Below, piece after piece: positions 32,278 to 41,021 of a DNA stretch of 64,000 bases. Below the pieces are notes generated by a model, which worked only from the letters and a program-made list of their open reading frames with translations, had not been told where the DNA came from and made no database searches. A program made the translations under genes and the position numbers. Source of the DNA: CAXMMR01 sp963692975 (GTDB taxonomy: Bacteria > Pseudomonadota > Alphaproteobacteria > Acetobacterales > Acetobacteraceae); assembly GCA_963692975.2 (NCBI GenBank), contig CAXMMR010000037.1:1-64000 (forward strand), written 5' to 3'. Within the stretch, counting starts at the first letter, position 1, and each line of letters opens with the position of its first letter.

Positions 32278-33048
32278 CTACGGCCCGATCAGCGTGACCA
32301 CCTTGCCCAACGTCTGCACGAAGTCGCGCGAGGACAGCGCCAGCGCGCCCTGGAACGGGTAATCGAGCATCCGGATCATCACCAGCACCGCAATGATCCA
32401 GCCGCTGAACAGCGCCGAAAAGCCCATCACCGAGGACGGGTTTTCCACCGCCGCAAACAGCACAAAGCCGACCAGCACGCCCGAGAACCCGATCAGCATC
32501 GCCCAGAGCGGCGCCGGTATGCCGCTATCCATCTGGAACAACCGCGTCTCGCGCTGCACGTGCGCGGCGGCAAGCTGCCCCAGCACCTGGTCGCGGATGG
32601 CCGCCGCCCGGCTGCCGCCGCTATCGCCAAGCCGCGTCGCCTGGTCGAACATCGTCATCAGCGCCGCCCTGGCGACCGGGCTCTCCTGGTGTTGCCGCAT
32701 CCGCGGCCACTCATGCACGACGACCGCGCGCAGGTAGGCGGCTACGGCGACCTCGAACGGCCGCCCGGCGCCGCCCGGCAGGTCGGCCGCCAGCATCGCG
32801 CTCGCATGCAGCCCGGCGCACTCCGCGTTGATCGACTGGTCCGCCACCGTGTACTGGCTCCAGGTGTCGCTGAAGACGAAGGCCAGCAGCACCGCGTAGA
32901 CGACGCCAAGCTGAAGGAACAGCGAGGTGCCGGTCTCGCGGTGCTGCCGGCGCACCGCCAACGCAACCCGCCGCTGCACACCGTAGGCCAGCAGCCCCGC
33001 CACCAGCGGCACCCCAGCGACCAACAGCAGCGCCCAGACACCGCCCAT
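32278..33048 (-). CDS. DUF4239 family membrane protein
   Basis: This 256-residue membrane protein resembles the DUF4239 (bestrophin-like) family. An N-terminal hydrophobic helix (about residues 4-22) is followed by LQLGVVYAVLLAFVFSDTW (about 46-64), a soluble middle part with many conserved Ala/Glu, and two C-terminal helices (about 182-225). DQSINAECAGLHASAML matches the family region after the second helix. Its function is unknown; a channel-like role is suggested for relatives but not shown. The gene is convergent with the GNAT genes and precedes a composite repeat. Confidence 0.75.
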   Translation of the reverse strand: MGGVWALLLVAGVPLVAGLLAYGVQRRVALAVRRQHRETGTSLFLQLGVVYAVLLAFVFSDTWSQYTVADQSINAECAGLHASAMLAADLPGGAGRPFEVAVAAYLRAVVVHEWPRMRQHQESPVARAALMTMFDQATRLGDSGGSRAAAIRDQVLGQLAAAHVQRETRLFQMDSGIPAPLWAMLIGFSGVLVGFVLFAAVENPSSVMGFSALFSGWIIAVLVMIRMLDYPFQGALALSSRDFVQTLGKVVTLIGP

Positions 33049-33069
33049 CGGCTAACGCATCATCAATCA

Positions 33070-33270
33070 AGCCGAAGCAAGGCCAGGGCTCTGCCCCGCG
33101 AGGCCCCAGACCCCATCTCGTTGAAGTGGAGACGGGCTCTTTCTTGCCCGGCGAAGCCGATCGTTCCTCTCTCCCAAAATATCGACCTCCCCATGAGACA
33201 TGAACAAAAATGGATTTTAAAGGCTCCGCCTTTAATGGGGTCCAGGGGCAAAGCCCCTGGCCTTTCTTCC
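33070..33270. repeat. Full composite B/C repeat
   Basis: It starts CAAGGCCAGGGCTCTGCCCC, has interior TTGCCCGGCGAAGCCGATCG and ends with TTTTAAAGGCTCCGCCTTTA and GGGGCAAAGCCCCTGGCC. Part of the C block is deleted (GCCCCGCGAGGCCCC). It ends just before the proB stop. Confidence 0.84.
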
Positions 33271-33271
33271 G

Positions 33272-34402
33272 CTAGCGCAAAACCAGGTCGTCCCGATGAA
33301 TGATCTCGTCGCGGCCGCGAAAGCCGAGCAGCGCCTCGATCTCCTCCGAGCGATGCCCCGCCAGCCGCGCCACGTCGGCGCTGGAATATCCGCACAGTCC
33401 CTGGCCGAGTGCCGCCCCGTCCGGCTGGCGCACCAGCACCACGTCGCCGCGCTCGAAGACGCCCTCGACGCCGCGCAGCCCGGCCGGCAGCAGCGAGCCG
33501 CCGCGCCGCAGCGCCGCCGCCGCCCCGTCATCCACGCTCAGCACCCCCGCCACCTCCAGCCGTCCGGCGATCCAGCGCTTGCGCGCCGTCCTGCCCTCGG
33601 GCGCCGCGAGAAACCAGGAGCATCGCGCCCCGGCCGAGAGCGCCCGCAGCGGATGCGCCCGGTGCCCTAGCGCGACCGCCATCGCGCAGCCCGCCTGGGT
33701 CGCGATCCGCGCCGCCACCAGCTTGGTGCGCATGCCGCCCGAGGAGTAGCCCGGCGGCGGCTCGCCGCCATACGCCTCGATCTGCGGCGTCATCGCCGCG
33801 ATCACCGGCACGTGCGCCGCCGCGGCGTCGCGCCGCGGGTCGGCGGTGTAGAGGCCGTCGATGTCGGACAGCAGCACCAGCTGGTCGGCCTCGATCATTT
33901 CGGCGACGCGCGCCGCCAGCCGGTCGTTGTCGCCGAAGCGGATCTCCGCCGTCGCCACGCTGTCGTTCTCGTTGATCACCGGCACGCAGCCGAGTGCCAG
34001 CAGCGTGCGCAGCGTCGCCCGCGCGTTGAGGTAGCGCCGGCGCTCCTCGGTGTCGCCCAGCGTCAGCAGCAGCTGCGCCGCGGTGATCCCCTGCCGGGCG
34101 AGCGCTGCCGACCAAGCCTGGGCGAGCTGGATCTGCCCCACCGCGGCCGCCGCCTGCTTCTCCTCCAGCCGCAGCCGCGCCTGCGCCATGCCCAGCGAGC
34201 GCCGCGCCAGCGCGATCGCCCCGGAGGACACCACCACCACCTGCGCACCGCCCGCCTTGAGCACGGCGATGTCCTCGGCCACGCCGTCGAGCCACTCCGC
34301 CCGCAGCGTCGCCGAGGCGGTGTCGACCAGCAGCGCCGAGCCGATCTTCACCACCAGCAGCCGTGCCTGGCTGAGCACCGGCACCTCGACCGACAGGCTC
34401 AC
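33272..34402 (-). CDS. proB: Glutamate 5-kinase
   Basis: ProB phosphorylates glutamate in the first step of proline biosynthesis. The 376-residue enzyme has the amino-acid kinase domain (LLVVKIGSALLVD near residue 10, VVVVSSGAIALARRSLGM near 55, and INENDSVATAEIRFGDND near 145). A C-terminal PUA domain follows (about residues 285-370: DDGAAAALRRGGSLLPAGLR). The GTG start at 34402 overlaps the obgE stop by 4 bp, so obgE-proB is one operon, as in many alphaproteobacteria. Proline feedback would act on the kinase domain. The gene ends in a composite repeat. proA is not in the window. Confidence 0.95.
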   Translation of the reverse strand: MSLSVEVPVLSQARLLVVKIGSALLVDTASATLRAEWLDGVAEDIAVLKAGGAQVVVVSSGAIALARRSLGMAQARLRLEEKQAAAAVGQIQLAQAWSAALARQGITAAQLLLTLGDTEERRRYLNARATLRTLLALGCVPVINENDSVATAEIRFGDNDRLAARVAEMIEADQLVLLSDIDGLYTADPRRDAAAAHVPVIAAMTPQIEAYGGEPPPGYSSGGMRTKLVAARIATQAGCAMAVALGHRAHPLRALSAGARCSWFLAAPEGRTARKRWIAGRLEVAGVLSVDDGAAAALRRGGSLLPAGLRGVEGVFERGDVVLVRQPDGAALGQGLCGYSSADVARLAGHRSEEIEALLGFRGRDEIIHRDDLVLR

Positions 34403-35409
34403 CCCGGTGTCCCTGCACGCGCCTCGTGCACGGCGTTCTGCAGCGCCCGCAGCACCTGCGGCACCCCCTGCCCGCTCACCCCGGACATCACCTGCACCGG
34501 GCGTCCGGCGGCGCGGGTGAGCGCCGCCCGCCGCGCCGACACCTCGCGCGGCGTCATCGCGTCCACCTTGTTGAGCGCGATCAGCTCCGGCTTCTCCGCC
34601 AAGCCCCCGCCATACGAGGCCAGCTCCTCGCGCACCGTCCGCCAGGCCCGCACCACGTCGCCCGCCGCCCCGTCCACCAGGTGCAGCAGCACCGCGCAGC
34701 GCTCGACATGGCCGAGAAACCGGTCGCCCAACCCCGCCCCCTCATGCGCGCCCTCGATCAGCCCGGGAATGTCCGCCAGCACGAACTCCTCGCTGTCGGA
34801 CAGCCGCACCACCCCGAGCTGCGGATGCAGGGTGGTGAACGGGTAGTCCGCCACCTTCGGCCGCGCCGCCGAGCTCGCCGCCAGAAACGTCGACTTGCCG
34901 GCGTTGGGCAGCCCGACCAGCCCCGCATCGGCGATCAGCTTCAGCCGCAGCCAGACCCACCGCTCCTCCCCGGGCCAACCGGGATCGGCCCGACGAGGCG
35001 CCCGGTTGGTCGAGGTCTTGAAATGCGCATTGCCATGCCCGCCATCGCCGCCGCGGCAGAGCACCACCCGCTTGCCGCTCGTGTCGAGGTCGGCGAGCAG
35101 CGTCTCCTGGTCGTCGGCCAGGATCTGCGTGCCCACCGGCACCCGGATCAGCACGTCCTCCGCACCAGCCCCGGTCTTGTCGCTGCCCGCCCCGTTGCCA
35201 CCCTTGCGAGCCCGGAAATGCTGCGCATAGCGAAAGTCGATCAGCGTGTTGAGGTTCTGCGCCGCCTCGAACACCACGTCGCCGCCGCGCCCGCCATCGC
35301 CGCCGTCCGGCCCGCCGAACTCGATGAACCGCTCCCGCCGGAACGCCACCACGCCGTTGCCGCCGTCGCCGGAACGCAGGTAGATCTTTGCCTGGTCAAG
35401 GAACTTCAT
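34399..35409 (-). CDS. obgE: Obg family GTPase
   Basis: ObgE is an essential ribosome-associated GTPase involved in 50S assembly and stress response. The 336-residue protein has the glycine-rich Obg fold (residues 1-158: KIYLRSGDGGNGVVAFRRE) followed by a G domain. The P-loop is GLPNAGKST (about 166-174), G3 is DIPGLIEG (about 212-219) and G4 is NKVDAM (about 283-288). There is no extended C-terminal OCT domain. Its usual partners rplU and rpmA are 25 kb away. It is coupled to proB by a 4-bp overlap. Confidence 0.96.
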   Translation of the reverse strand: MKFLDQAKIYLRSGDGGNGVVAFRRERFIEFGGPDGGDGGRGGDVVFEAAQNLNTLIDFRYAQHFRARKGGNGAGSDKTGAGAEDVLIRVPVGTQILADDQETLLADLDTSGKRVVLCRGGDGGHGNAHFKTSTNRAPRRADPGWPGEERWVWLRLKLIADAGLVGLPNAGKSTFLAASSAARPKVADYPFTTLHPQLGVVRLSDSEEFVLADIPGLIEGAHEGAGLGDRFLGHVERCAVLLHLVDGAAGDVVRAWRTVREELASYGGGLAEKPELIALNKVDAMTPREVSARRAALTRAAGRPVQVMSGVSGQGVPQVLRALQNAVHEARAGTPG

Positions 35410-35452
35410 GGGCGCGGTCTAGCACAGCGACCATCGATAGGCCCGCAATCGG

Positions 35453-35745
35453 CAAGCAAGGCAAGCGGTCCTTTTTTGAAAAAAAGACCAAAAAACTTTC
35501 TCCAAATATAGCGTGTCTAAGCTCTAGGACGTCCAATGAGACGATCCGGCCGGTGTGCTAATACACTGACGAGGCCTGCGTAGCTGATACGCGTGAAATC
35601 TTGCCTATAGGCAAGATTTCCGTAAGTTATTGATTATACATAAAAGTCACGGCTTACCCGATCTTGCGGTATTTCGCCGTGTCACTTTCGCAGCACCGCA
35701 ACGGTCAGAAGTTTTTTGCTTCTTTTTTTCAAAAAAGAAGCCTTC
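35453..35745. repeat. Family A repeat, copy A7, halves split by about 200 bp
   Basis: The left half (35461-35502) has GGTCCTTTTTTGAAAAAAAG plus ACC and CAAAAAACTTT; the right half (35706-35745) has AGAAGTTTTTTGCTTC and GCTTCTTTTTTTCAAAAAAG plus AAGC. In other copies the halves are 30-60 bp apart. Here about 200 bp separate them, including the 26-bp palindrome of the next entry. The whole lies between obgE and thiL, and nothing else in the 344-bp gap looks coding. Confidence 0.78.
35595..35675. repeat. Palindrome element, copy 1
   Basis: A 26-bp perfect palindrome is built around CTTGCCTATAGGCAAG (35595-35620), followed by an AT-rich stretch (CCGTAAGTTATTGATTATAC) and the box GATCTTGCGGTATTTC (35660-35675). 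The same 16-bp core palindrome and box occur at 43497-43614. It may be an operator, a recombination site or a small mobile unit; none can be decided from sequence. Confidence 0.6.
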
Positions 35746-35753
35746 GCCCTTCT

Positions 35754-36668
35754 CTATCCAAAATGATCCCACCCTCCCGGCAAGGTCATCCGCATCCCGG
35801 CGGCGTCGAGCACGCTAACCCCGGCGCCGACCTCGAGCCGGCCGATGCGGGTCAGGCCGCAGCGTTGAAGGATTGTTCCATCGCCCGGCGCGGCTGCGAC
35901 GAGCAGCTCGTAGTCGTCGCCGCCCGTCAGGCACGTCTCGAGCCGACGGCACGCCTGGGCCGCTGGCGAGAGCGGCACGTCGGCGGCATGGATGACGGCG
36001 GCAAGGCCGCTTGCGGCAGCCAGATGGCCGCAGTCCTGCACGAGCCCGTCCGAGAGGTCCATCGCGGCATGCACCACGCCGTCGAGCGGCAGGCCGAGGC
36101 GTGGCTGCGGCAGGTGGTAGCGTCCGGCAAGGACGCCGTTGGGGTCGACGAGCTTGCCTTGCAGCGCCAGCAGCCCGAGCGCCGCGTCGCCGATGGTGCC
36201 GGTCACCCACAGCTCGTCGCCCGCCTGGCCGCCGGAGCGGCGCCACGCGCAGCCGGGCGCCACGTGGCCGAGGATGGTCAGCGACAGGGTCAGCGGGCCA
36301 GGCGTTGCCACCGTGTCGCCGCCCAGCAGCGCGATCCCGAACGCCGCCTGGTCCAGCGCCAGGCCGCGCGCGAACCCGGCCAGCCACGCCTCGTCGAGCG
36401 GTCTGGGCAGCGCCAGCGTCAGCAGGTAGCCAAGCGGCGTCGCGCCCATGGCCGCAAGGTCCGACAGGTTCACCCGCAGCAGCTTGCGCGCCACAAGCTC
36501 TGCCGGATCGTCAGCCAGGCAATGCACCCCCGCCACCATGGCATCGGCCGAGATCACCAACTCGCGGCCAACCGGCGGCGCCAGCACTGCCGCATCGTCC
36601 AGCAGATCAAGCCCGGCGACCCCAGCCAATGGCCGGAAGTGACGGGCGATCAGGTCGAACTCGTTCAA
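35754..36668 (-). CDS. thiL: Thiamine-monophosphate kinase
   Basis: ThiL phosphorylates thiamine monophosphate to the active pyrophosphate. The 304-residue protein has the PurM/ThiL fold. The N-terminal FDLIARHFRPLAG leads to the metal/ATP site LDDAAVLAPP and SADAMVAGVHCL. ARKLLRVNLSDLAAMGATPL (about residues 61-80) and LLGGDTVATPGP (about 117-128) are family blocks, and MDLSDGLVQDCGHLAAAS and TGGDDYELL follow. It sits downstream of nusB, the conventional order, but a family A repeat now separates the two genes. Expression from the riboflavin operon promoter is possible only if that repeat does not terminate fully. Confidence 0.94.
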   Translation of the reverse strand: MNEFDLIARHFRPLAGVAGLDLLDDAAVLAPPVGRELVISADAMVAGVHCLADDPAELVARKLLRVNLSDLAAMGATPLGYLLTLALPRPLDEAWLAGFARGLALDQAAFGIALLGGDTVATPGPLTLSLTILGHVAPGCAWRRSGGQAGDELWVTGTIGDAALGLLALQGKLVDPNGVLAGRYHLPQPRLGLPLDGVVHAAMDLSDGLVQDCGHLAAASGLAAVIHAADVPLSPAAQACRRLETCLTGGDDYELLVAAAPGDGTILQRCGLTRIGRLEVGAGVSVLDAAGMRMTLPGGWDHFG

Positions 36669-36779
36669 GGAAGAGGTCCTTTTTTGAAAAAAAGGACCAA
36701 AAAACTTCTATCCTTTAAGAGTCGCGACAGCGCGAACAGAAGTTTTTTGCTTCTTTTTTTCAAAAAAGAAGCCCTTCCC
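36667..36779. repeat. Family A double-hairpin repeat, copy A8
   Basis: The left stem GGTCCTTTTTTGAAAAAAAG plus GACC and the right stem GCTTCTTTTTTTCAAAAAAG plus AAGC are both perfect but use different closing bases. The spacer holds GTCGCGACAGCGCGAAC. It lies between nusB and thiL inside what is normally an operon. Confidence 0.87.
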
Positions 36780-37286
36780 TCAAGCCGGCGCGAACTCCGC
36801 CGGCCGCAACCGATGCGCCAGCGCGTCCAGCAACCCATTGGCCAGCCCAGGCTCCTCGCCGTCGAAGAACCCATGCGCCACATCCAGATACTCGTTGATC
36901 ACGACGCGAGCCGGCGGCCCGTCGCGCATCGTGAGCTCGGCGCCGGCGGCGCGCAGCAACGCCCGCAGCACCGGATCGAGCCGCCCGAGCGGCCATTCCG
37001 GCGGCAGCGCCTCGATCAGCAGCCCGTCCAGCGTCTCCTGCTGCTTCATCGCCGTGCGCACAATCTGGGTGAACAGCGGCACGTGCGCATCCGGCACCCG
37101 TCCCTCCTCGAAGCCGCCGGTGCCGGGCAGCTCGCCGAGCCGGTGGCGCACGAACTCCTGGATCACCGCCTCGGGTGCGGCCCCGCCCTGCTCGCTCTGG
37201 AACAGCGCCTGCACCGCGCCGACCCGTGCTGCGGTGCGCGGCCGGCTGAGCCGCTCGCGGCCTTTGTGTCCAGGGCGCTCGCCCAT
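36780..37286 (-). CDS. nusB: Transcription antitermination factor NusB
   Basis: NusB binds boxA of rRNA leaders with NusE to prevent premature termination. The 168-residue all-alpha protein begins MGERPGHKGRERLSRPRTAA, with a basic RNA-binding N-terminus, then ARVGAVQALFQSEQ. The C-terminal RVVINEYLDVAHGFFDGEEP (about residues 128-147) is the conserved helix. The ATG at 37286 is preferred to a TTG at 37292. It follows ribH with a 2-bp gap, as in the common ribH-nusB pair. The stop is next to a family A repeat. Confidence 0.94.
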   Translation of the reverse strand: MGERPGHKGRERLSRPRTAARVGAVQALFQSEQGGAAPEAVIQEFVRHRLGELPGTGGFEEGRVPDAHVPLFTQIVRTAMKQQETLDGLLIEALPPEWPLGRLDPVLRALLRAAGAELTMRDGPPARVVINEYLDVAHGFFDGEEPGLANGLLDALAHRLRPAEFAPA

Positions 37287-37288
37287 GC

Positions 37289-37786
37289 TCAATCTTTCCC
37301 CATGGTCCGTCGCCCCATGCTCCTACGGAGAGCCACCTGCAGCAGGCAGGCGACCGCCGCCTCCGCGCCCTTGTTGTGCCCGTCGGCGCCCGCCCGCGCC
37401 TCCGCCTGCGCCAGCGTGTCCACGGTCAGCAACCCGGCGCCGAGCGCCAGCCCGTGCCGCACCGCCACGTCCATCAGCCCCTGCATCGTCGCGGCGCAGA
37501 TGTAGTCGTAATGGTCGGTCTCGCCGCGCACCACGCAGCCAAGGGCGACGAACCCGTCATAGCCCACCGGCGCGTCGAGCGCGATCCGGATCGCCGCCGG
37601 CAGCTCGAAGGCGCCGGCGACGTCGGCGACGTCATGCACCGCCCCCGCCTCGCCGAGGATCCGCGCCGCGCCCTCGCCCATACCGTCCACGACGCCGCGA
37701 TAATACGGCGCCCGCACCACCAGGATGCGCGCCGGCGGCCCCGGCACGCTCGGCGCCCTGGCGAGCGGCGCGTCGAGCGTGCTCAT
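37289..37786 (-). CDS. ribH: 6,7-dimethyl-8-ribityllumazine synthase
   Basis: RibH condenses the ribityl-pyrimidine with dihydroxybutanone phosphate, the step before riboflavin synthase. The 165-residue product has the expected PAARILVVRAPYYRG near residue 17, GAFELPAAIRIAL (about 60-72), the catalytic-site DGFVALGCVVRGETDHYDYI, and GLLTVDTLAQAEARAGADGH. The ATG at 37786 overlaps the stop of the preceding ribBX gene by 4 bp. It is the penultimate gene of the ribD-ribE-ribBX-ribH-nusB series. The longer reading frame upstream is only an effect of the frameshift in ribBX. Confidence 0.95.
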   Translation of the reverse strand: MSTLDAPLARAPSVPGPPARILVVRAPYYRGVVDGMGEGAARILGEAGAVHDVADVAGAFELPAAIRIALDAPVGYDGFVALGCVVRGETDHYDYICAATMQGLMDVAVRHGLALGAGLLTVDTLAQAEARAGADGHNKGAEAAVACLLQVALRRSMGRRTMGKD

Positions 37787-38971
37787 GGCGCGGCGCCAGG
37801 CGCGACATCGGGGATGATGTGAGGCCCGCCGTCGGGCGCGAGGTCGATCGGGCGCCGCTCGACGATCACCAGCCCATAGCCCTCCAGGCTGACGACCGTC
37901 TGCTGCGTGTTGCTCAGCAGCACCAGGTCCTTGATCCCGAGGTCGACCAGGATCTGCGCGCCGGTGCCGTAGTCGCGCAGGTAGCCCTCCGGCCGCGGCA
38001 TGGTCGGCCCGAACGCACGCAGCCGGTCGGACAGCCCGGTCGGCGACATGTCGCGTATGGTGATCACGACGCCCCGCCCGGCCGCCTCGATCATCGTCAT
38101 CGCCCGGCGCAGCATGGAGGCGTGCGGCGCGCCCGGCATGTCGAGCATGAAGTCGATCGCATGCACCCGCACCAGCACCGGCTCGGGCCCGGAGATGTCG
38201 CCCTTGACCAGCACCATGTGCTCGATCTGATCGATCTCGCTCGCATAGACCATCATCTGCCAGGGCCCGGACTCCAGATGCGTCGATCGTCCGGCTCTCG
38301 ACCCGCCGCACCAGCCGCTCGCGCGTCCGCCGGTAGCCGATCAGGTCGGCGATCGTGCCGAGCTTCAGGCCGTGATGCTGGGCGAAGCCGATCAGGTCCG
38401 GCAGCCGCGCCATCGTCCCGTCATCGTTCATGATCTCGCAGATCACGCCCGCCGGCAGCAGCCCGGCGAGCCGGGCGATGTCCACCGCCGCCTCGGTGTG
38501 CCCGGTGCGGATCAGCGTGCCGCCGTCACGCGCGGCGAGCGGAAACACATGCCCGGGCGTCACGATGTCGGCCGGCGACGTCTCCGGGTTGATCGCCACG
38601 GCGATCGTGTGCGCACGGTCCTGCGCCGAGATCCCCGTCGTCACCCCGTCGCGCGCCTCGATCGAGACGGTGAAGTTGGTGTGGTGGCGGTCCGCGTTGG
38701 AGTGCGACATCGGCGGCAGGCCGAGCTGCTCCACCCGCGCCTGGGTCAGCGCCAGGCAGATCAGCCCGCGCGCGTGCCGGGCCATGAAGTTCACCGCCTC
38801 GGCGGTGGCGAACTGCGCCGGGATCACCAGGTCGCCCTCGTTCTCGCGGTCCTCGTCGTCGACCAGGATGAACATCCGCCCGGCCTGCGCCTCGGCGACG
38901 ATCTCGGCACTCGGGCTGATATAGTCGTGCAGCGAGCCCCGCGCGATGTTGTCCAATGCCGTGTTCACCAC
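37783..38971 (-). CDS. ribB: DHBP synthase with degenerate GTP cyclohydrolase II-like domain, frameshifted
   Basis: The N-terminal half makes 3,4-dihydroxy-2-butanone 4-phosphate from ribulose 5-phosphate and is complete: FILVDDEDRENEGDLVIPAQ near residue 34, SIEARDGVTTGISAQDRAHT near 103, and GGTLIRTGHTEAAVD near 150. The second half (MMVYASEIDQIEHMVLVKGD onward) resembles GTP cyclohydrolase II but lacks the zinc cysteines, the layout called RibBX. A separate ribA should exist elsewhere. One extra base near 38280 separates the two halves (ESRTID... then LESGPWQMMVYAS). GTG start codons at 38971 and 38968 are both possible. A composite repeat separates it from ribE. Confidence 0.88.
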
Positions 38972-38997
38972 TCGCTCCGTTTAGCAAAGTCCGGAAG

Positions 38998-39239
38998 AAA
39001 GCAAGGCCAGGGGCGTCGCCCCTGGACCCCATTAAAGGCGAAGCCTTTAAAATCCATCTGTTCGTCGTGCCTTCATGGCAAGGCCGCTGCCGTTGGACGC
39101 AGGCTTTAAAAGGCTTCGCCAAGTAAGAGGAGCCTCTTTGGACTCCAATGGATGGGGTCTGGCGCCGCGGGCCCCAGCGGCGGGTTCCCATCGCACAAGT
39201 GCGATGGGGTCCCGTCCAGGGCAGAGCCCTGGCCTTCCT
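38998..39239. repeat. Full composite B/C repeat
   Basis: It starts GCAAGGCCAGGGGCGTCGCC and ends GGGCAGAGCCCTGGCCTTCC, with palindrome AAAGGCGAAGCCTTTAAA and interior AGGCTTTAAAAGGCTTCGCC plus AAG. An extra inverted repeat CCCATCGCACAAGTGCGATG plus GGG is inserted in the C half. It separates ribE from ribBX inside the riboflavin operon. Confidence 0.85.
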
Positions 39240-39848
39240 TCAAACGGTCTCAGCCAGCCGCGCCACGTAGCGCGCCAGCGTGTCGATCTCGATGTGCACC
39301 GCCTCGCCCGGCGCCCGCAGGCCGAGCGTGGTCGCCGCTGCCGTGTGCGGGATGACGTTGACGCCGAAGCGCCGCCCGGCCACCTCGTTCACCGTCAGCG
39401 AAACCCCGTCGATCGCCACCGACCCCTTCTCGGCGACGAACCGGTGCAGCCCCGCCGGCAGCTCGATCACGATCCGCAGCGATCCCGCCTCGCGCTCCAC
39501 GCTCTGCACCCGCGCCACGCCGTCGACATGCCCTGCGACCATGTGGCCGCCGAGCTCGTCGCCGAGTCGCAGCGACCGCTCGAGGTTGATCTTCGTGCCG
39601 ACCCGCCAACCGCCCAGCGTGGTGCGGCTGAGCGTCTCGGTCGACACCTCGACCGCGAACCAGTCCTCGCCAAGCTCGGTGGCCGTCAGGCAGCAGCCCG
39701 AGCAGGCGATCGAGGCGCCGACCACGGCCGGCGTGCCGCCCTGCAGGAACCCCCCCGGCGTGCCGATCACCAGCCGCATGTCGCGCCCGTCACCGATGGC
39801 GCGCAGCTCACGCAGCGAGCCCAGCCCGCTCACGATTCCGGTGAACAT
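39240..39848 (-). CDS. ribE: Riboflavin synthase alpha chain
   Basis: RibE dismutates 6,7-dimethyl-8-ribityllumazine to riboflavin. The 202-residue protein is a typical two-barrel enzyme starting MFTGIVSGLGSLRELRAIGD. The tandem barrels share the signatures IACSGCCLTA (first, near residue 48) and VAIDGVSLTVNEV (second, near 146). LGGHMVAGHVDGVARV links them near 98. The gene starts 1 bp after the ribD stop, so the two are co-transcribed. The stop at 39240 abuts a composite repeat. Confidence 0.95.
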   Translation of the reverse strand: MFTGIVSGLGSLRELRAIGDGRDMRLVIGTPGGFLQGGTPAVVGASIACSGCCLTATELGEDWFAVEVSTETLSRTTLGGWRVGTKINLERSLRLGDELGGHMVAGHVDGVARVQSVEREAGSLRIVIELPAGLHRFVAEKGSVAIDGVSLTVNEVAGRRFGVNVIPHTAAATTLGLRAPGEAVHIEIDTLARYVARLAETV

Positions 39849-39849
39849 C

Positions 39850-40950
39850 TCAAGTCGCCCTTTCGAACTCGCTCAGCACGTCCGCGCCGAGCTCCTGCGT
39901 CGCCCGTCGGGCAAAATGCGGCATCTGCGCCAGCGTCGCCACGCCAAGCGCCTGCACCGCGGCCACGGCGTCCGCGCCAAGCAGCGCCGGCGCATGGAAC
40001 CAGGCGATCCGGTCGACCAGGCCCGCGCGCAGCAGCGAGCTCGCCAGCCGCGCGCCGCCCTCGACCAGCACGCTGGTCAGCCCCGCCGAGCCGAGCGCGG
40101 CCAGCGCCTCGGCCGGATCGATGCCGAGCCCCTCAGCGCCGGCCGGCACCGCCAGGCAGCGCACGCCCGCCGCCTCCAGCGCGGCCCGGCGCGCCGGCGC
40201 GGCGTCAGCCCGATGCAGAAGCCAGCACGGCGCCTCTGCCGCATCGGTGACCAGCCCTGCGCCAAGCGGCAGGCCCAGCCCGCCATCCGCGACCACGCGC
40301 ACGCCGGCGCGGCTCGTAAATCCGTCGATCCGGCAGCGCAGGTCCGGGTCGTCGGCGAGCGCGGTGCCGATGCCGACCATCACCGCGTCGTGCTCCGCCC
40401 GCATCGCATGCGCCGTCCGCCGCGCCGCCGGCCCGGTAATCCAGCGGCTCTCCCCGCCGGCGGTCGCAATCCGCCCGTCCAGCGTCGAGGCGAGCTTCAG
40501 CGTGACCAGCGGCCGCCCCGCCGTCACGCGCCGCACGAAGCCGGCGACCAGCGCCGAAGCCGCCGCCGCCTCCAACCCGATCGCGACCTCGATGCCGGCA
40601 GCTCGCAGCCGCTCGAAGCCGGCGCCGTGCACCCGCAGGTCCGGGTCGCCGGCCGCGACCACGCAGCGCGCGATCCCGGCCGCGGCCAGCGCCCCGGCGC
40701 AGGGCGCGGTCTGGCCATGATGGCTGCACGGCTCCAGCGTCACATAGGCGGTGGCGCCGCGCGCCCGCGCGCCGGCCATCCGCAGCGCCTCGACCTCGGC
40801 GTGCGGCCGGCCGCCATCGCCCGTCCGGCCACGCCCGACCACCACCCCGTCGCTGACGATGACGCAGCCGACGGAAGGATTGGGCCAGGTCGCGCCCAGG
40901 CCGCGCCGGGCTAGGGAGAGCGCGGCGCGCATGTGGGTGCGGTCGTCCAT
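39850..40950 (-). CDS. ribD: Bifunctional riboflavin deaminase-reductase
   Basis: RibD deaminates the first pyrimidine intermediate and then reduces its ribose. The 366-residue protein has the N-terminal cytidine-deaminase-like domain with the zinc site HAEVEAL (about residues 50-56) and PCSHHGQTAPC (about 74-84). The C-terminal reductase (about 145-366) has KLASTLDGRIATAGGESRWI and LVEGGARLASSLL. It heads the riboflavin operon. The nrdR gene that usually precedes it is 2.8 kb upstream, with a Hint-domain gene in between. No FMN riboswitch was recognised upstream. Confidence 0.95.
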   Translation of the reverse strand: MDDRTHMRAALSLARRGLGATWPNPSVGCVIVSDGVVVGRGRTGDGGRPHAEVEALRMAGARARGATAYVTLEPCSHHGQTAPCAGALAAAGIARCVVAAGDPDLRVHGAGFERLRAAGIEVAIGLEAAAASALVAGFVRRVTAGRPLVTLKLASTLDGRIATAGGESRWITGPAARRTAHAMRAEHDAVMVGIGTALADDPDLRCRIDGFTSRAGVRVVADGGLGLPLGAGLVTDAAEAPCWLLHRADAAPARRAALEAAGVRCLAVPAGAEGLGIDPAEALAALGSAGLTSVLVEGGARLASSLLRAGLVDRIAWFHAPALLGADAVAAVQALGVATLAQMPHFARRATQELGADVLSEFERAT

Positions 40951-40979
40951 CGGTCAGGCAGGTCGGCACTTAGAAGGTA

Positions 40980-41021
40980 AAAGGCAAGGGAAAGGCTGGG
41001 GCCGTACGGCCCCAGACCCCG
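40980..41021. repeat. B/C repeat, C-block remnant
   Basis: AAGGCAAGGGAAAGGCTGGGG is followed by CCGTACGGCCCCAGACCCC. It is short and diverged, at the 3' end of the Hint-domain gene. Confidence 0.6.

Noticed and set aside
37289..38971. A 560-residue RibB-RibH fusion
   Set aside because: The middle part is frame-shifted RibBX sequence; ribH has its own ATG at 37786.
40951..41021. FMN riboswitch upstream of ribD
   Set aside because: The sequence before ribD is a C-type repeat remnant with no RFN-element signature.
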